Shown: piece after piece, positions 20,158 to 29,696 of the stretch
Layout of the letters: every line of letters begins with the position of its first letter
Numbering within the stretch: the stretch's first letter is position 1
From: Microbacterium sp. B35-30
Lineage (GTDB): Bacteria; Actinomycetota; Actinomycetes; Actinomycetales; Microbacteriaceae
DNA: 64,000 nt
Reading direction: 5' to 3'
Assembly (NCBI RefSeq): GCF_010634855.1
Contig: NZ_MWLQ01000030.1
Coordinates: 1-64,000, forward strand
Translations under genes and position numbers: made by a program
Notes under the pieces: model-generated
Database searches by the model: none
What the model was told of the DNA's origin: nothing
The model's input: the letters and a program-made list of their open reading frames with translations, nothing else

Positions 20158-20452
20158 TCGGCGTCGGGTCGCGTGGCGGGGTACGGTCCTCCATGGCCGT
20201 GGCGACCAGCGGGGCGCCGACGCGCTTGGAGATCGGCTGCTTCACGACGAGCATCCGGTCGAAGCCGTCGATGCGCACGCGGATCTCGTCGCCGATCCGC
20301 ACGGCCTGCGCAGCCTTCGCGCGCTCGCCGCCGACGCGCACGTGCCCGGCTCGGCACGCGGTCGTGGCCGCCGAGCGGGTCTTGTAGATGCGCACCGCCC
20401 AGAGCCAGGCATCCACCCGCACGGCCTTGCCGGCGGCCGCCGGATCTGTCAT
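20075..20452 (-). CDS. S4 RNA-binding domain protein (Hsp15-like)
   Basis: 125 residues. The S4 domain spans VRVDAWLWAVRIYKTRSAAT to IRVRIDGFDRM, as in Hsp15 (HslR), which binds stalled 50S-peptidyl-tRNA complexes in E. coli. The tail is basic (RPTKRERREIDRLRGR), a feature of this family. The start overlaps the stop of the upstream lysoplasmalogenase-like gene (ATGA), so the two form a minus-strand operon. The function is inferred from the fold. Confidence 0.85.
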   Translation of the reverse strand: MTDPAAAGKAVRVDAWLWAVRIYKTRSAATTACRAGHVRVGGERAKAAQAVRIGDEIRVRIDGFDRMLVVKQPISKRVGAPLVATAMEDRTPPRDPTPIMAQRDRGAGRPTKRERREIDRLRGRE

Positions 20453-21123
20453 GCCGTCACCGGCGTCACGGCCGCGTGCCGTGCGCGAACGCTGACCAGC
20501 ACGCCCGCGGCGATGAGTCCCTGGCCGAGGCAGTACGTGAACATCACGAGCGGGCTCGTCCAGCCTGGCATGGCCTCCGGCATGAAGAGGCGGAAAGCGA
20601 GCACGGAGTCGGATGCCAGGAAGAACACGCTGCCCCACACGACGAGCGGATGGCACCGGGATGCCGCGACCGCTGTGCCGCCGAGCACCAGCCCATAGGC
20701 GGCCACGGCGACGGCGAGCCCGCCGAGGTAGGGCCAGAGGACGACGAGCAGCGCGATCCACCAGACGGCGTAGATCGCCGCCCATCGGGGTACCCGGCGT
20801 GCGGCGAGCTTCCGCCAGAACAGCCAGATATAGCAGAGGTGCGCGAGTCCGAAGAAGAGCAGCATCATCGGCACGGTGGGCAGCCACGGCACGAAGACGC
20901 CCGCGCCGTCCCCGAGCCAGGAGAGCGCGATCGCAGCGACGAGGAGCGTGTGCGGCGCCGTCCATCGGGTCCCTCGCGCGCCCCATGCGACGGCGACCAG
21001 CAGCAGAGGCATGAGCGCGAGCTTGGTCGGTGCGGCGATGGCGGGGGAGTCGGCGGCGAGCGCCGACACGTGGACGACCGACACCACGATGTACGGCACG
21101 AAGCCGATCCACAGCCGATGCAT
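20449..21123 (-). CDS. Lysoplasmalogenase-like YhhN family membrane protein
   Basis: 224 residues from ATG 21123; a longer frame reaches 21174 but adds an Arg-rich head. About eight hydrophobic helices are visible, including YIVVSVVHVSALAADSP, LLLVAVAWGARG, ALSWLGDGAGVF, LFFGLAHLCYIWLFW and a C-terminal MFTYCLGQGLIAAGVLV. The conserved SWLGD acidic residue and FFGLAHLCYI pattern match the YhhN/TMEM86 family, which hydrolyses lysoplasmalogens in animals; in bacteria the substrate is unsettled. Co-transcribed with the S4 gene. Confidence 0.78.
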   Translation of the reverse strand: MHRLWIGFVPYIVVSVVHVSALAADSPAIAAPTKLALMPLLLVAVAWGARGTRWTAPHTLLVAAIALSWLGDGAGVFVPWLPTVPMMLLFFGLAHLCYIWLFWRKLAARRVPRWAAIYAVWWIALLVVLWPYLGGLAVAVAAYGLVLGGTAVAASRCHPLVVWGSVFFLASDSVLAFRLFMPEAMPGWTSPLVMFTYCLGQGLIAAGVLVSVRARHAAVTPVTA

Positions 21124-21196
21124 GATCCTCCTCGAAACGCAGGCAGACACCATCGTCGCACGACGGCGCCGCACGCCCCGCCGGGGTCGGCGTCGG

Positions 21197-21784
21197 TCAG
21201 GCCGCGAGATCGAGCGAGACGATCGCGACGTGGGGCTTGGGTCGTGCGACCTCGCGGAACCCGGCCTCTTGGAAGGTCGACAACACGCCGTGGTAGAGGT
21301 CGTTCGTGGGGATCTTCCTGCCCGCGCCGGGGTCGAGCGGGTAGGCCTCGATCACACGCGCCCCGCTCGCTCGGGCGTACTCGATCGCGGCGTCGAGCAG
21401 GCGCGCATTGAGCCCCTGCCGGCGATGCTCCCGGCGGACGACGAAGCAGCTCACCGTCCAGACCGACTCGTCGTCCCACGGCTCTTCCGAGTCCGTCGCA
21501 TAATTGCGCGTGCGTGCGAGACGAATCTGCCGCATGCGCGGTCCGACCCTCACCCAGCCGGCCGCCTCGCCGTCGACGTAAGCGACGAGCGCGGGCGGGG
21601 GACCTGCGTCGATCTCGTCGCGGAGCATGCCCTCGCGCTGCTCTCTCGACGTCGTCTGCCACTCGCTGTTCGGCATCATCCACCACTGGCACTGGCAGCC
21701 GTATCCATCGCCGCCGCCGCTCAGCGCGTGCTGGGCGTCGTCGAAGCGATCTGCGGTGGCCGGTTCGATGGTGATGGTGGTCAT
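21197..21784 (-). CDS. GNAT family N-acetyltransferase with CQCQ motif
   Basis: 195 residues. The acetyl-CoA site is VRREHRRQGLNARLLDAAIE, preceded by VWTVSCFVV. An unusual feature is GCQCQWWMMPNSEW near residue 30, a Cys-x-Cys followed by aromatic residues. A second protein in this window (42777-43367) has the same layout and CQCQR, so the two are paralogues of one subfamily. The substrate is unknown. Confidence 0.85.
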   Translation of the reverse strand: MTTITIEPATADRFDDAQHALSGGGDGYGCQCQWWMMPNSEWQTTSREQREGMLRDEIDAGPPPALVAYVDGEAAGWVRVGPRMRQIRLARTRNYATDSEEPWDDESVWTVSCFVVRREHRRQGLNARLLDAAIEYARASGARVIEAYPLDPGAGRKIPTNDLYHGVLSTFQEAGFREVARPKPHVAIVSLDLAA

Positions 21785-21911
21785 GCCGCGACGCTACTGG
21801 CCCCCGCAGACACCGGCAAAGGACGGATGCCACGCCCGGGCGCACGCCGGTTCGCGACGCCACCGCCGAGCGGGTAGGATGGGGGAGTTGTCCACGCGTC
21901 AGCGGGGCCAA

Positions 21912-21985
<74 letters not shown>

Positions 21986-21990
21986 CGGAA

Positions 21991-22025
21991 AAGCCCTGAT
22001 GAGGATTCGCTCCTCATCAGGGCTT
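21991..22025 (+). terminator. Strong stem-loop terminator after tRNA-Pro
   Basis: A perfect 15-bp inverted repeat (21991-22005 and 22011-22025, arm AAGCCCTGATGAGGA) with a 5-nt loop TTCGC, followed by CGTCGTTTCC. It begins 6 nt after the tRNA and faces the end of the minus-strand transglutaminase-like gene, so it may stop transcription both ways. Confidence 0.85.
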
Positions 22026-22053
22026 CGTCGTTTCCGGCACCCGTCCGGCGCGG

Positions 22054-22851
22054 TCAGAGCACGCTGACCAGCTGGTCGAGGTCGTCGTTCGGCAGTTCGT
22101 CGGCGACGGCGGTGACCGAGATGTTCACGAGTTCGGCCCTGCCCGAGAGGACGTTGAGGAACGCCGTGTCGGCGGCATCCCTGCCGGTGGCGATCCGCAC
22201 GAGCGTCGAGCGGGGAGCGAGAGCGCTGGCGTCGACCGCCCGCCACGCACCATCCACCCACGCCTCGGCGACGGCGTGGAAGTCCATCGGGTCCAGCCCG
22301 GGCGCGTACACGGCCACAGATCTGGCCGGCACCCCTTGTGCGCGAAGCAGCGCCACGCAGAGGTGCGAGTAGTCGCGGCACACGCCGCGGCGGGCGAGGA
22401 GGGTCCGCACCGCGCCGTCAGTCGGGAGGGAGGAGCCCGGAATGTAGCTCAGGCGCGTGCCGACCCACGATGACACGGCCGTGAGCAGCTCGGCGGCACC
22501 CCGGATGCCGCGGAACTCGGCTGCGGAGGTCTCGGCGAGCGCGTCCGACTCGGCGTATCTGCTGGGACGCAGGTACGTCAGCAGTTCGACGTCGTCGCGT
22601 GCCGTCGGCGATGCCGCGCCCTCGATGGTGGCGTCATAGCTCATCACCAGCTGGCCGAGTCCGCTCTGCACCCGATGCAGTCGCGTGGCGTGGACGTCGG
22701 TCAGCTCGGCTATCGAGACGGGCGCGCCGTCCAGGGTCGCGGTCACGTGTTCCGTGCTGAAGTCGTAGTCGCCGGCCGCCGCGATCGAGAAGACCAGGTC
22801 GGCGGGTTCGGTGATGTTGAGGACGATGGTGCTGCTGACCGTGCGCTGCAT
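22054..22851 (-). CDS. Transglutaminase-like (papain-fold) protein
   Basis: 265 residues. The transglutaminase core has Cys in RRGVCRDYSHL, His in DFHAVAEAWV and Asp in WRAVDASAL, the catalytic triad in the usual order. An N-terminal beta-rich domain of about 120 residues precedes it, as in bacterial transglutaminase-like proteins. No signal peptide is seen, so it should be cytosolic. It may act as a peptidase or amidase; the substrate is unknown. The gene upstream on the same strand is the amine oxidase, 51 bp away. Confidence 0.85.
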   Translation of the reverse strand: MQRTVSSTIVLNITEPADLVFSIAAAGDYDFSTEHVTATLDGAPVSIAELTDVHATRLHRVQSGLGQLVMSYDATIEGAASPTARDDVELLTYLRPSRYAESDALAETSAAEFRGIRGAAELLTAVSSWVGTRLSYIPGSSLPTDGAVRTLLARRGVCRDYSHLCVALLRAQGVPARSVAVYAPGLDPMDFHAVAEAWVDGAWRAVDASALAPRSTLVRIATGRDAADTAFLNVLSGRAELVNISVTAVADELPNDDLDQLVSVL

Positions 22852-22902
22852 TGCCCAAGCCTGCCCTGTACGCGGCGAGAAAGCGAAAGCTTGGGCGAAC
22901 GC

Positions 22903-24225
22903 TCAGGTCCAGGCGGTCTCGATCGGGATGTCGTGCCCCAGCACTCTGGAGGCCGCGCGGTGGCCGGAGCACATCGCGGCGGTCACGGTTGCCGGGTCGT
23001 CGGTCCACGTCGCCTCACCCGCGAGATGCAGGACACCGCCGATCGGCGTGGCGAGGTCGTCGTGGTCGGCGGTCGTCGATCCGACGGTCATGTAGGCGTA
23101 TGAGCCGTGCGACCACGGGTCGTCCTGCCAGTCGGTGACATGCACGTGCGTCGGCCGCTCCACGCGATCGCCGTACAGGCGACGCAGCTGCGCAAGCACC
23201 GAGTCGACGATCTCCTCCTCGGTCCAGTCGCGGGTGTCGATGGCGGCCGGCCCCGCGGCGAACGTCAGCAGGGTCGGCGTATCGTGCAGCGCCGAGAGGT
23301 CGTACCACGAGTGCCACCAGCGGCTCTCGGGGCCCTGCTGCCGGATCGCGTACACGCCGTCGTCCCAGAACTTCGTGGGAAACCGCAGGAACACCTTCTC
23401 GAAGGCGTTCATGCTCAGCCGGGCCAGGGCTCCGGCGACCGGCTCGGGCAGGGCCGGCTCGATGACGAAGTCCTCGGACTGGAGCACGCCGACCGGCACC
23501 GTGACGATCGCACTGTCGGCGGCGAAAGCGCCATGGTCGGTCGTGACGACGACGCCTTCGGCCGACCACTGCACGCGGGAGACGACATGGATGAGGCGGA
23601 TGTCGAGCCCCTCGGCGAGTCGCCGGGGGAGTCGGTCGTACCCGCCCGGGAACACCACCTCGTCACCCTCGACGACGTCATCGTCGAGGCCGTGGGCGGC
23701 GAGGTCCTCGATCCACACGCCGTACTGCTCCTCGGACCGGTGCTCGAAGTACTCCCGCACGCGCTCGGTCCGCCCAGCGTCCCAGCCCTGCGCGGCGAGC
23801 GCCACCTCGGTGACGTCGCGGTACGAGGCGTCCGGAGCGGATGCGGCGACCGCCTCGAGCAGCGCGGCATCGGCGGCGTGGATGTCGGCGATGAACGCCT
23901 GGGCTGAGGCATCCGTCAATCGCATCCCATCGGGCCCGTAGTAGGCGATCGGCCGGCTGTCGGGCTGATACCCGCCGACGGTGAACTCGACCGCGGGCAT
24001 GCCGAACGCCTCGGCCGCGGCGGCGACGGGGGAGTCGTTGATGCCGTGGATCCAGGACGCACCCATGTCGGTGACGAGGCCGAAGCGCCGGTCGGTCGAC
24101 ACGCGCCCGCCGACGCGGTCGCGGGCCTCCAGCACGACCACATCGCGCCCGGCCTCGACGAGCAGCCTGGCCGCGGTGAGCCCCGCCACCCCGGCGCCGA
24201 CGACGATCGTGTCGAAGTGATCCAT
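22903..24225 (-). CDS. Flavin monoamine oxidase family protein
   Basis: 440 residues starting at ATG 24225, right before the dinucleotide-binding motif [20 protein letters not shown] and the FAD-binding [17 protein letters not shown]; the frame runs open upstream only in non-coding DNA. The substrate domain has GASWIHG, and the C-terminal FAD-contact region [20 protein letters not shown] is intact. Such enzymes oxidise amines or polyamines, releasing an aldehyde, ammonia and peroxide. The substrate here is unknown; the operon mate is the transglutaminase-like gene. Confidence 0.9.
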   Translation of the reverse strand: MDHFDTIVVGAGVAGLTAARLLVEAGRDVVVLEARDRVGGRVSTDRRFGLVTDMGASWIHGINDSPVAAAAEAFGMPAVEFTVGGYQPDSRPIAYYGPDGMRLTDASAQAFIADIHAADAALLEAVAASAPDASYRDVTEVALAAQGWDAGRTERVREYFEHRSEEQYGVWIEDLAAHGLDDDVVEGDEVVFPGGYDRLPRRLAEGLDIRLIHVVSRVQWSAEGVVVTTDHGAFAADSAIVTVPVGVLQSEDFVIEPALPEPVAGALARLSMNAFEKVFLRFPTKFWDDGVYAIRQQGPESRWWHSWYDLSALHDTPTLLTFAAGPAAIDTRDWTEEEIVDSVLAQLRRLYGDRVERPTHVHVTDWQDDPWSHGSYAYMTVGSTTADHDDLATPIGGVLHLAGEATWTDDPATVTAAMCSGHRAASRVLGHDIPIETAWT

Positions 24226-24345
24226 GTGCACCGTCCTCCTGCGCGCAGCACCGCGCGCTCCGACGCTATCGCAGCGGTGCGGATGTATCACCGTGCCGTC
24301 GGCGTGCTCTGGAGGGTCATCGCACCTGAAAACTCTGGGGGAATC

Positions 24346-24816
24346 ATGCGCCTCGCATACCGCATCATCTCGTTCACCATCTGCGCGCTCGTCGCGCTGC
24401 AGGCGGCGTCCCACGCGTGGGCGTCCGCCGGACTCGGCCTCTACATCGCCGAAGGCGGAGTGGTCGACGCGTCGGCCCAGGAGGGCCCGCCGCCGTTCCC
24501 CGAGGTCATGGGCTTCATGATCCACGGCATGAACGGCATGTTCGTCATCCCGCTCCTCGCGCTGGCGCTCTTGATCGTCTCGTTCTTCGCCAAGGTTCCG
24601 CGCGGCGTCGCGTTCGCGGCCGCCGTGCTCGTGCTCGTCCTGCTGCAGGTGACGCTCGGCCTGCTCGGCCACGGCATCCCGTTCCTCGGATTCCTGCACG
24701 GCATGAACGCGCTGCTGCTGTTCGCGGCCGCGCTCATCGCGGGGTTGCGCGCGTCGAAGAACCGGGTGGCCTCCGCCACGGCGGCGACCACCACCACTGC
24801 CGGTGCCGCCGTCTAG
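24346..24816 (+). CDS. DUF6220-like membrane protein
   Basis: 156 residues from ATG 24346 behind GGGGG. Four hydrophobic segments: [19 protein letters not shown], then [40 protein letters not shown] and [20 protein letters not shown]. Two HGMN motifs in membrane helices suggest a metal or haem site, a feature I associate with the DUF6220 family. Its stop lies inside the start of the multicopper oxidase, so the pair is coupled and may share a role in copper or electron chemistry (inference). Confidence 0.7.
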   Translation: MRLAYRIISFTICALVALQAASHAWASAGLGLYIAEGGVVDASAQEGPPPFPEVMGFMIHGMNGMFVIPLLALALLIVSFFAKVPRGVAFAAAVLVLVLLQVTLGLLGHGIPFLGFLHGMNALLLFAAALIAGLRASKNRVASATAATTTTAGAAV

Positions 24817-26359
24817 AACGGCCCCGGCGGCGAGCCGGTGGGCGTGGTTCGCCCGCCGGCTCGCCGTGGTGGTCGCGGCGATCGCGCTTGCCTTCGTCGG
24901 CTGGACGTGGTGGTCGAGCATCCTGCCGGGGACGTACTCCGCGATGGACATGGGCGTGCCGGAGTACGGCGGCGGACCCGGGTCGGCCGCGGTGCACGCC
25001 GGAACGCACGGCGACTCGGCGGTCGATGCCGATACAACCGCGGCGGCCACCGGATCCGCGGGCGACCCGACGACCAGCGTGACCGACCTCGTCGCCGACC
25101 CCGGCCGACCGGTGGACGTCCGCGTCGAGCTGGTCGCTCGCGCGGAACGCATCACACCCGCCGGCGGCGAGCCGTTCGACGGCTTTACGCTGAACGGCCT
25201 CTCGCCCGGTCCAGACATCCGCGCGACGCAGGGCGAGCTGATCGAGGTCGTGCTCCGCAACGACGATGTGCCCGACGGCGTCACGTTGCACTGGCACGGC
25301 GTCGACGTGCCGGCCGCGATGGACGGTGTCGCCGGCGTCACGCAGGACGCCGTGCGGGCGGGGGAGAGCTTCACATACCGGTTCGTCGCCGAGCAGTCGG
25401 GCACGTTCTGGTATCACTCGCACCAGACCTCGCATCCGCAGGTGGTCGGCGGACTGTTCGGCGCGCTGATCCTCGAACCCGCGGCCGAGATCGATGCCAC
25501 GGCCGACGCGGTCGCGGCGATCCACACGTACCCGGGCGGGCAGCGCACGATCAACGGTGCCACCGGCGATGGGCACGTCCGGGCGGAGGCCGGTGCGACG
25601 GTGCGCGTGCGTCTGATAAACACCGACAGCACGCCGACATCGGCGTGGGTGACCGGCGCGACCTTCCGCGTGCTCGCTATCGACGGGGAGGACCTCCACA
25701 GTCCGGGCGAGGTGGAGGAGCGGGCGGTCGGGCTCACCGCGGGCGCGCGCGCCGACCTCGAAGTGGTAGTGCCCCGCCGGGGCGCGGTGCGCGTGCAGGT
25801 GCCGGGCGCGTCGCTGGTCATCGGACCCGACGGGGCCGAGGCCGACACGTCGTCCGCGCCGGGCGAGACGGTCGACCTCCTCACGTACGGCGAGCCGGCC
25901 GACCCGGGCCTGGATCCCGCCGACGCCGATCGCACATTCAGTTACGACATCGGACGACTGCCGGGATTCCTCGACGGGCTGCCGGGCTACTGGTGGACGA
26001 TCAACGGCGGCATCCTGCCCGCCGTCCCGATGTACATGGTCGACGAAGGCGACACCGTCGTGATGCGCATCGTGAACAACAGCGGCGAGGTGCATCCGAT
26101 GCATCTGCACGGCCACCACTTGCTCGTGGTGTCGAGGGACGGGCAGCCGTCGACAGGCAGCCCCTGGTGGGTGGACTCCCTGGACGTCGCGCACGGAGAG
26201 TCGTACGAGGTGGCGTTCGTCGCCGACAATCCCGGCATCTGGATGGACCACTGCCACAACCTGCCCCACGCGGCGGAGGGCCTGATGACACACCTGGCGT
26301 ACACCGGCGTCACGACGCCGTTCCGCCTCGGTCGCGACTCGGGAAACGACCCCGAATGA
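24803..26359 (+). CDS. Multicopper oxidase, membrane-anchored
   Basis: 518 residues from GTG 24803, 14 nt inside the previous gene. An N-terminal anchor ([19 protein letters not shown]) exports it. The four copper motifs are clear: [29 protein letters not shown] and [15 protein letters not shown], the last giving the type 1 Cys, His and Met. Three cupredoxin domains fit the length. Enzymes of this class oxidise Cu(I), Mn(II), metals or phenols at the cell surface; the substrate is not known. Confidence 0.92.
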   Translation: MPPSRTAPAASRWAWFARRLAVVVAAIALAFVGWTWWSSILPGTYSAMDMGVPEYGGGPGSAAVHAGTHGDSAVDADTTAAATGSAGDPTTSVTDLVADPGRPVDVRVELVARAERITPAGGEPFDGFTLNGLSPGPDIRATQGELIEVVLRNDDVPDGVTLHWHGVDVPAAMDGVAGVTQDAVRAGESFTYRFVAEQSGTFWYHSHQTSHPQVVGGLFGALILEPAAEIDATADAVAAIHTYPGGQRTINGATGDGHVRAEAGATVRVRLINTDSTPTSAWVTGATFRVLAIDGEDLHSPGEVEERAVGLTAGARADLEVVVPRRGAVRVQVPGASLVIGPDGAEADTSSAPGETVDLLTYGEPADPGLDPADADRTFSYDIGRLPGFLDGLPGYWWTINGGILPAVPMYMVDEGDTVVMRIVNNSGEVHPMHLHGHHLLVVSRDGQPSTGSPWWVDSLDVAHGESYEVAFVADNPGIWMDHCHNLPHAAEGLMTHLAYTGVTTPFRLGRDSGNDPE

Positions 26360-26452
26360 GCCCGATCGACACGGGCACGCACGCGCGGGCCTCGGGACAC
26401 CGAGGAACGGGCGGACCGCGCTGAGGTCACCGCCGCGCGAGACCGTGAGAGT

Positions 26453-27166
26453 GTGGTGCCCGTGGCATCGCCGGCTCCGCTCCCGTCGCATGGCCCGGCT
26501 CTCGTCATCCGCCAGGAGGAGCGAGCGGATGCCGAGGCCGACCTGGAGCGATCCGTCGAGCTCCTGCGGGCCGTCGCCACAGGCGTGATCGCGCACGATC
26601 GCGTGGTGCGGCTGTACGCCCCCGCGGCCACCGTCGCGATGAGCCGGCGCGAGAGCCGCCTGCCCGGCATCGCGACCGCGCGCCGGGCGTCGAGAGCGCT
26701 GGGCTTCGCGCCGGTCATCCGTCCCACCGGCGGCCGCGCCGTCGCCTACGACGAGACGTGCATCGTGTTCGACGTGATCGCTCGCGAGGAGGACGGCGCC
26801 ATCGACCAGGTGCGGTTCTTCCGGCAGATCGGCGAGGCGCTCGCCGCAGCGCTGCGCGGGCTCGGAGTCGACGCACGGGTCGGCGACGTGCCGGGGGAGT
26901 ACTGCCCGGGCGAGTTCAGCATCAACGCGCGCGGCGCGGTCAAGCTGATCGGCACCTCGCAGCGCGCGGTTCGGGGCGCGCGGCTGCTCAGCGGGATGCT
27001 GCCGCTCGCCGGAGTCGAGCGCTTCACCGACGTGCTCCTCGCAGTCAACGCGGCCCTCGGACTGGACTGGGATCCGGCGACCTTCGGCAGCCTCGGCGCC
27101 GAGACGGCGGTCATCCCGCGCGCCGCCGCGGAGGACGCGCTGATCGCCGCACTCGCCGGGGGCTGA
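26453..27166 (+). CDS. Lipoate-protein ligase A-like protein
   Basis: 237 residues from GTG 26453 (GTG 26456 and 26462 are also possible). The biotin/lipoate ligase fold shows RPTGGRAVAYDE (the lipoyl-AMP loop RRxxGGG-type), then GEYCPGEFSINARGAVKLIG with the catalytic-type Lys and the GTSQR segment. It is a short form with no C-terminal accessory domain, so it may be an amidotransferase or octanoyltransferase (LipM/LplA2-like) rather than a full ATP-dependent ligase. It converges on the Lrp gene with 5 bp between stops. Confidence 0.85.
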   Translation: MVPVASPAPLPSHGPALVIRQEERADAEADLERSVELLRAVATGVIAHDRVVRLYAPAATVAMSRRESRLPGIATARRASRALGFAPVIRPTGGRAVAYDETCIVFDVIAREEDGAIDQVRFFRQIGEALAAALRGLGVDARVGDVPGEYCPGEFSINARGAVKLIGTSQRAVRGARLLSGMLPLAGVERFTDVLLAVNAALGLDWDPATFGSLGAETAVIPRAAAEDALIAALAGG

Positions 27167-27177
27167 TCGGCTCAGCC
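27161..27177. terminator. Shared small hairpin between convergent genes
   Basis: GGCTGA and TCAGCC pair around TCGGC. The arms contain the two stop codons of the facing genes. There is no T tract, so termination strength is doubtful. Confidence 0.35.
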
Positions 27178-28098
27178 GCCGGTGGATCCGAGCGGCTGCG
27201 GGATGCCGCCTCCCGCGGGCCGCAGGGTGCGCGCGTAGTCCTCCTTGAGTACGGCGAGGTGGAACCAGGCCTCGACGTTCGCCACGCCGGGGATCGCGCG
27301 GATGCGCTCGAGGCTCGCGTACAGGGAGCCCGCGGAGGGCTCCACGAGTGTCGTGACGACGTCGAAGCGCCCGAGGGTGCGCGCGGCGAAGTCCACGCCG
27401 CGCCAGGTGCGCAGGGCCTCCGTCACGCGATCGTCCGCCCCGGCGAGATTGAGCCCGACGCCCATGGAGAGCTGCCGGTGCGCGAGGCCGCGGGCCTCGA
27501 CGGCGCTGATCTTGATGACGCCGCCGGTGACGAGTCGCTGCACCCGCGTCGTCACGGCAGAGGGCGAGAGCCGCACGGCCTCGCCGAGCGCGCGATAACT
27601 CGTGCGTCCATCCCGCTGCAGCTGTTCGATGAGCGCGGTGTCGATGGCGTCGATGGTGACGTCGCCGTGGTACTCCGAGACGAAGAACCCCTTGACCACG
27701 TCGGTGTAGATGAGCGTGTTGATGTCGGCGACCCCGGGAAGCGCGCGGATCTCGGCCAGCAGGTCGTGCAGGGCCGGCATCGAGCCGAGCCGCACCTCGG
27801 TGACGAGGTCGTGGGCCCCGCCGACGGCTGACACCAGCACCGTCTCACTGAGGCCGCGCAGGTGCTGCGCGACGGGCTCGACCCCGCCGCGGGTGCGGAT
27901 GGACACGTGTGCCAGCACATGCTGCCCCAGGAACACCGGGTCGACGGCGGCAACCACTCGCACCGTGCCGTCGGCCAGCATCGCGTTGAGGCGCCCCGAG
28001 ACCGCGGCGCGCGACTGACCCAGCCGGCCTGCGAGCGCATGGATGCTGGCCCGGCCGTCGATCTGCAGCTCACGGATCAGCTCTGCGTCGAAATCCAT
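27172..28098 (-). CDS. Tandem Lrp/AsnC family regulator
   Basis: 308 residues, twice the usual Lrp length. Two copies of the HTH plus ligand-binding unit: DAELIRELQIDGRASIHALA to RLNAMLADGTV, then a RAM-like domain; and again from about 150 IDTALIEQLQRDGRTSYRAL to VTTRVQRLVTGGVI, then a second RAM-like domain near the end. It is transcribed away from the MHS transporter operon and very probably regulates it, in response to an amino acid or related ligand (inference from position and family). Confidence 0.9.
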   Translation of the reverse strand: MDFDAELIRELQIDGRASIHALAGRLGQSRAAVSGRLNAMLADGTVRVVAAVDPVFLGQHVLAHVSIRTRGGVEPVAQHLRGLSETVLVSAVGGAHDLVTEVRLGSMPALHDLLAEIRALPGVADINTLIYTDVVKGFFVSEYHGDVTIDAIDTALIEQLQRDGRTSYRALGEAVRLSPSAVTTRVQRLVTGGVIKISAVEARGLAHRQLSMGVGLNLAGADDRVTEALRTWRGVDFAARTLGRFDVVTTLVEPSAGSLYASLERIRAIPGVANVEAWFHLAVLKEDYARTLRPAGGGIPQPLGSTGG

Positions 28099-28314
28099 CG
28101 CGATCCTCGATTCGGCGATTTTCCCGCGAACGCACGCGGTCGCATGCAGAAGTCGAGTTTAGGTCGCGTTCAGCCGGATGTCACGTGGTGATTTGCGTAG
28201 CACCGTGTTCAAAACGCCAGTTGGATGCGTCGATGGCTGGAGTTCTGCCCTTGCCTGCGGCATCCGTCGTCCCTAGCATCGCTCCCATCCCGACACATCC
28301 GCAAAGGAGCGGTC
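28099..28314. promoter_or_regulatory. Divergent intergenic region, likely Lrp operator
   Basis: 216 bp between the Lrp-type regulator and the MHS transporter. It is less GC-rich than its flanks and contains TTTAGGTCGCGTTC, GTGATTTGCG and GTTCAAAACG, with an AAAGGAGC ribosome binding site just before ATG 28315. I cannot define exact promoter boxes or operator half-sites. Confidence 0.4.
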
Positions 28315-29637
28315 ATGACAACCACCAGCAGCAGGGCGAGGCGCGCCGGCATCGCCGCGTTCGTGGGGACCACCATCGAGTGGTACGACTTCTACGTCTA
28401 CGCGACCGCCGCGGCGCTCGTGTTCGGACCGCTGTTCTTCCCGAGCGGCGATCCCCTCGCCGAGACCGCCGCGGCGTTCGCGACCTTCGCGGTGGCGTTC
28501 CTCGTCCGTCCGCTCGGCGGCATCATCTTCGGCCACATCGGCGACAAGCTCGGTCGCCGCGTCTCTCTGGTGATCACGCTGCTGCTGATGGGCGTCTCGA
28601 CGGTGCTCGTCGGTCTGCTTCCGACGTACGAGACGATCGGCATCGTCGCCCCGATCCTGCTGATCCTGCTGCGGGCGATGCAGGGCCTCGCCGTCGGCGG
28701 CGAGTGGGGCGGTGCGGTGCTGATGAGCGTCGAGCACGCGCCCGCCGGCAAGAAGACGTTCTACGGCGGCTTCACGCAGCTGGGCAACCCCGCCGGCGCG
28801 CTGCTGGCCTCCGGCATCTTCGCGATCATGTCGCGCTTCGGCGACGACTTCATCATGAACGGCGGCTGGCGCATCCCGTTCCTCCTGTCGATCGTGCTCA
28901 TCGCCGTCGGCTTCTGGGTGCGCTACCGCGTCGAGGAGTCACCGGTGTTCGAGCAGAAGGTCGAGGGCCGCAAGCAGAGTATGCCGCTCGCCTTCGCGCT
29001 GCGCGTCAACTGGAAGCCGATCCTCCTCGGCATCGGCCTGCTGCCGATCTCGACCGGCGGCTACTACCTCGCGACGACGTTCGCGACGGCGTACGCGACC
29101 GGCGATCAGATCGGCATGAGCTCGCAGCTGATCCTCGACGCCATGACGATCGCGTCGTTCATCGAGTTCGTGGTGACCTTGCCGGTGGCGTGGCTGGGCG
29201 ACAAGTGGGGCCGCAAGAACGTCATGTACATCGGACTGGTGACGTCGGTGCTGACCTTCGTGCCGTTCATGCTCCTCCTGCCCGGCAAGATCGAGCCGGT
29301 CATCTTCCTCATGGCATCGCTGGTGCGTATCGCGATGAGCTTCACCTACGCGCCGATCGCCGCCATCCTGGCGCAGATGTTCCGCCCGCAGGCCCGCTAC
29401 ACCTCCATCGCGCTGTCGTACGGCGTCGGCGCGGCGATCTGGGCCGGCTTCTCGCCCTGGTTCGCGACGCAGCTGATCGCGTGGACGGGCAGCGTCTGGT
29501 CGGTGCTCGCGATGTTCACCGGCATGGCCCTTCTCGCCGGGCTCTGCACGTGGCTCGCACCGCAGCACTCCGACGAGGCGCCGGTGACGGACTCGTTCAC
29601 GCCGCGCACGGACACCACGGCGTCCCGCACCGCCTGA
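28315..29637 (+). CDS. MHS-family MFS transporter
   Basis: 440 residues from ATG 28315 behind AAAGGAGC. It belongs to the metabolite:proton symporter group of the major facilitator superfamily: GTTIEWYDFYVYATAAALVF in helix 1, the loop motif GHIGDKLGRRVSLV after helix 2, and LLRAMQGLAVGGEWGGAVLM. Twelve helices fit. Relatives import shikimate, alpha-ketoglutarate, proline or betaine with protons. As first gene of the operon it probably imports the compound degraded by the next three enzymes. Confidence 0.9.
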   Translation: MTTTSSRARRAGIAAFVGTTIEWYDFYVYATAAALVFGPLFFPSGDPLAETAAAFATFAVAFLVRPLGGIIFGHIGDKLGRRVSLVITLLLMGVSTVLVGLLPTYETIGIVAPILLILLRAMQGLAVGGEWGGAVLMSVEHAPAGKKTFYGGFTQLGNPAGALLASGIFAIMSRFGDDFIMNGGWRIPFLLSIVLIAVGFWVRYRVEESPVFEQKVEGRKQSMPLAFALRVNWKPILLGIGLLPISTGGYYLATTFATAYATGDQIGMSSQLILDAMTIASFIEFVVTLPVAWLGDKWGRKNVMYIGLVTSVLTFVPFMLLLPGKIEPVIFLMASLVRIAMSFTYAPIAAILAQMFRPQARYTSIALSYGVGAAIWAGFSPWFATQLIAWTGSVWSVLAMFTGMALLAGLCTWLAPQHSDEAPVTDSFTPRTDTTASRTA

Positions 29638-29696
29638 GGGCGGCGCCGCGGCGCCCTTCAACCCCCGTCCGGCACGACCCGACCACTGAGGAAGAC

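Noticed and set aside
24734..26596. 620-codon minus-strand frame over the multicopper oxidase
   Set aside because: Shadow of a gene with all four copper motifs.
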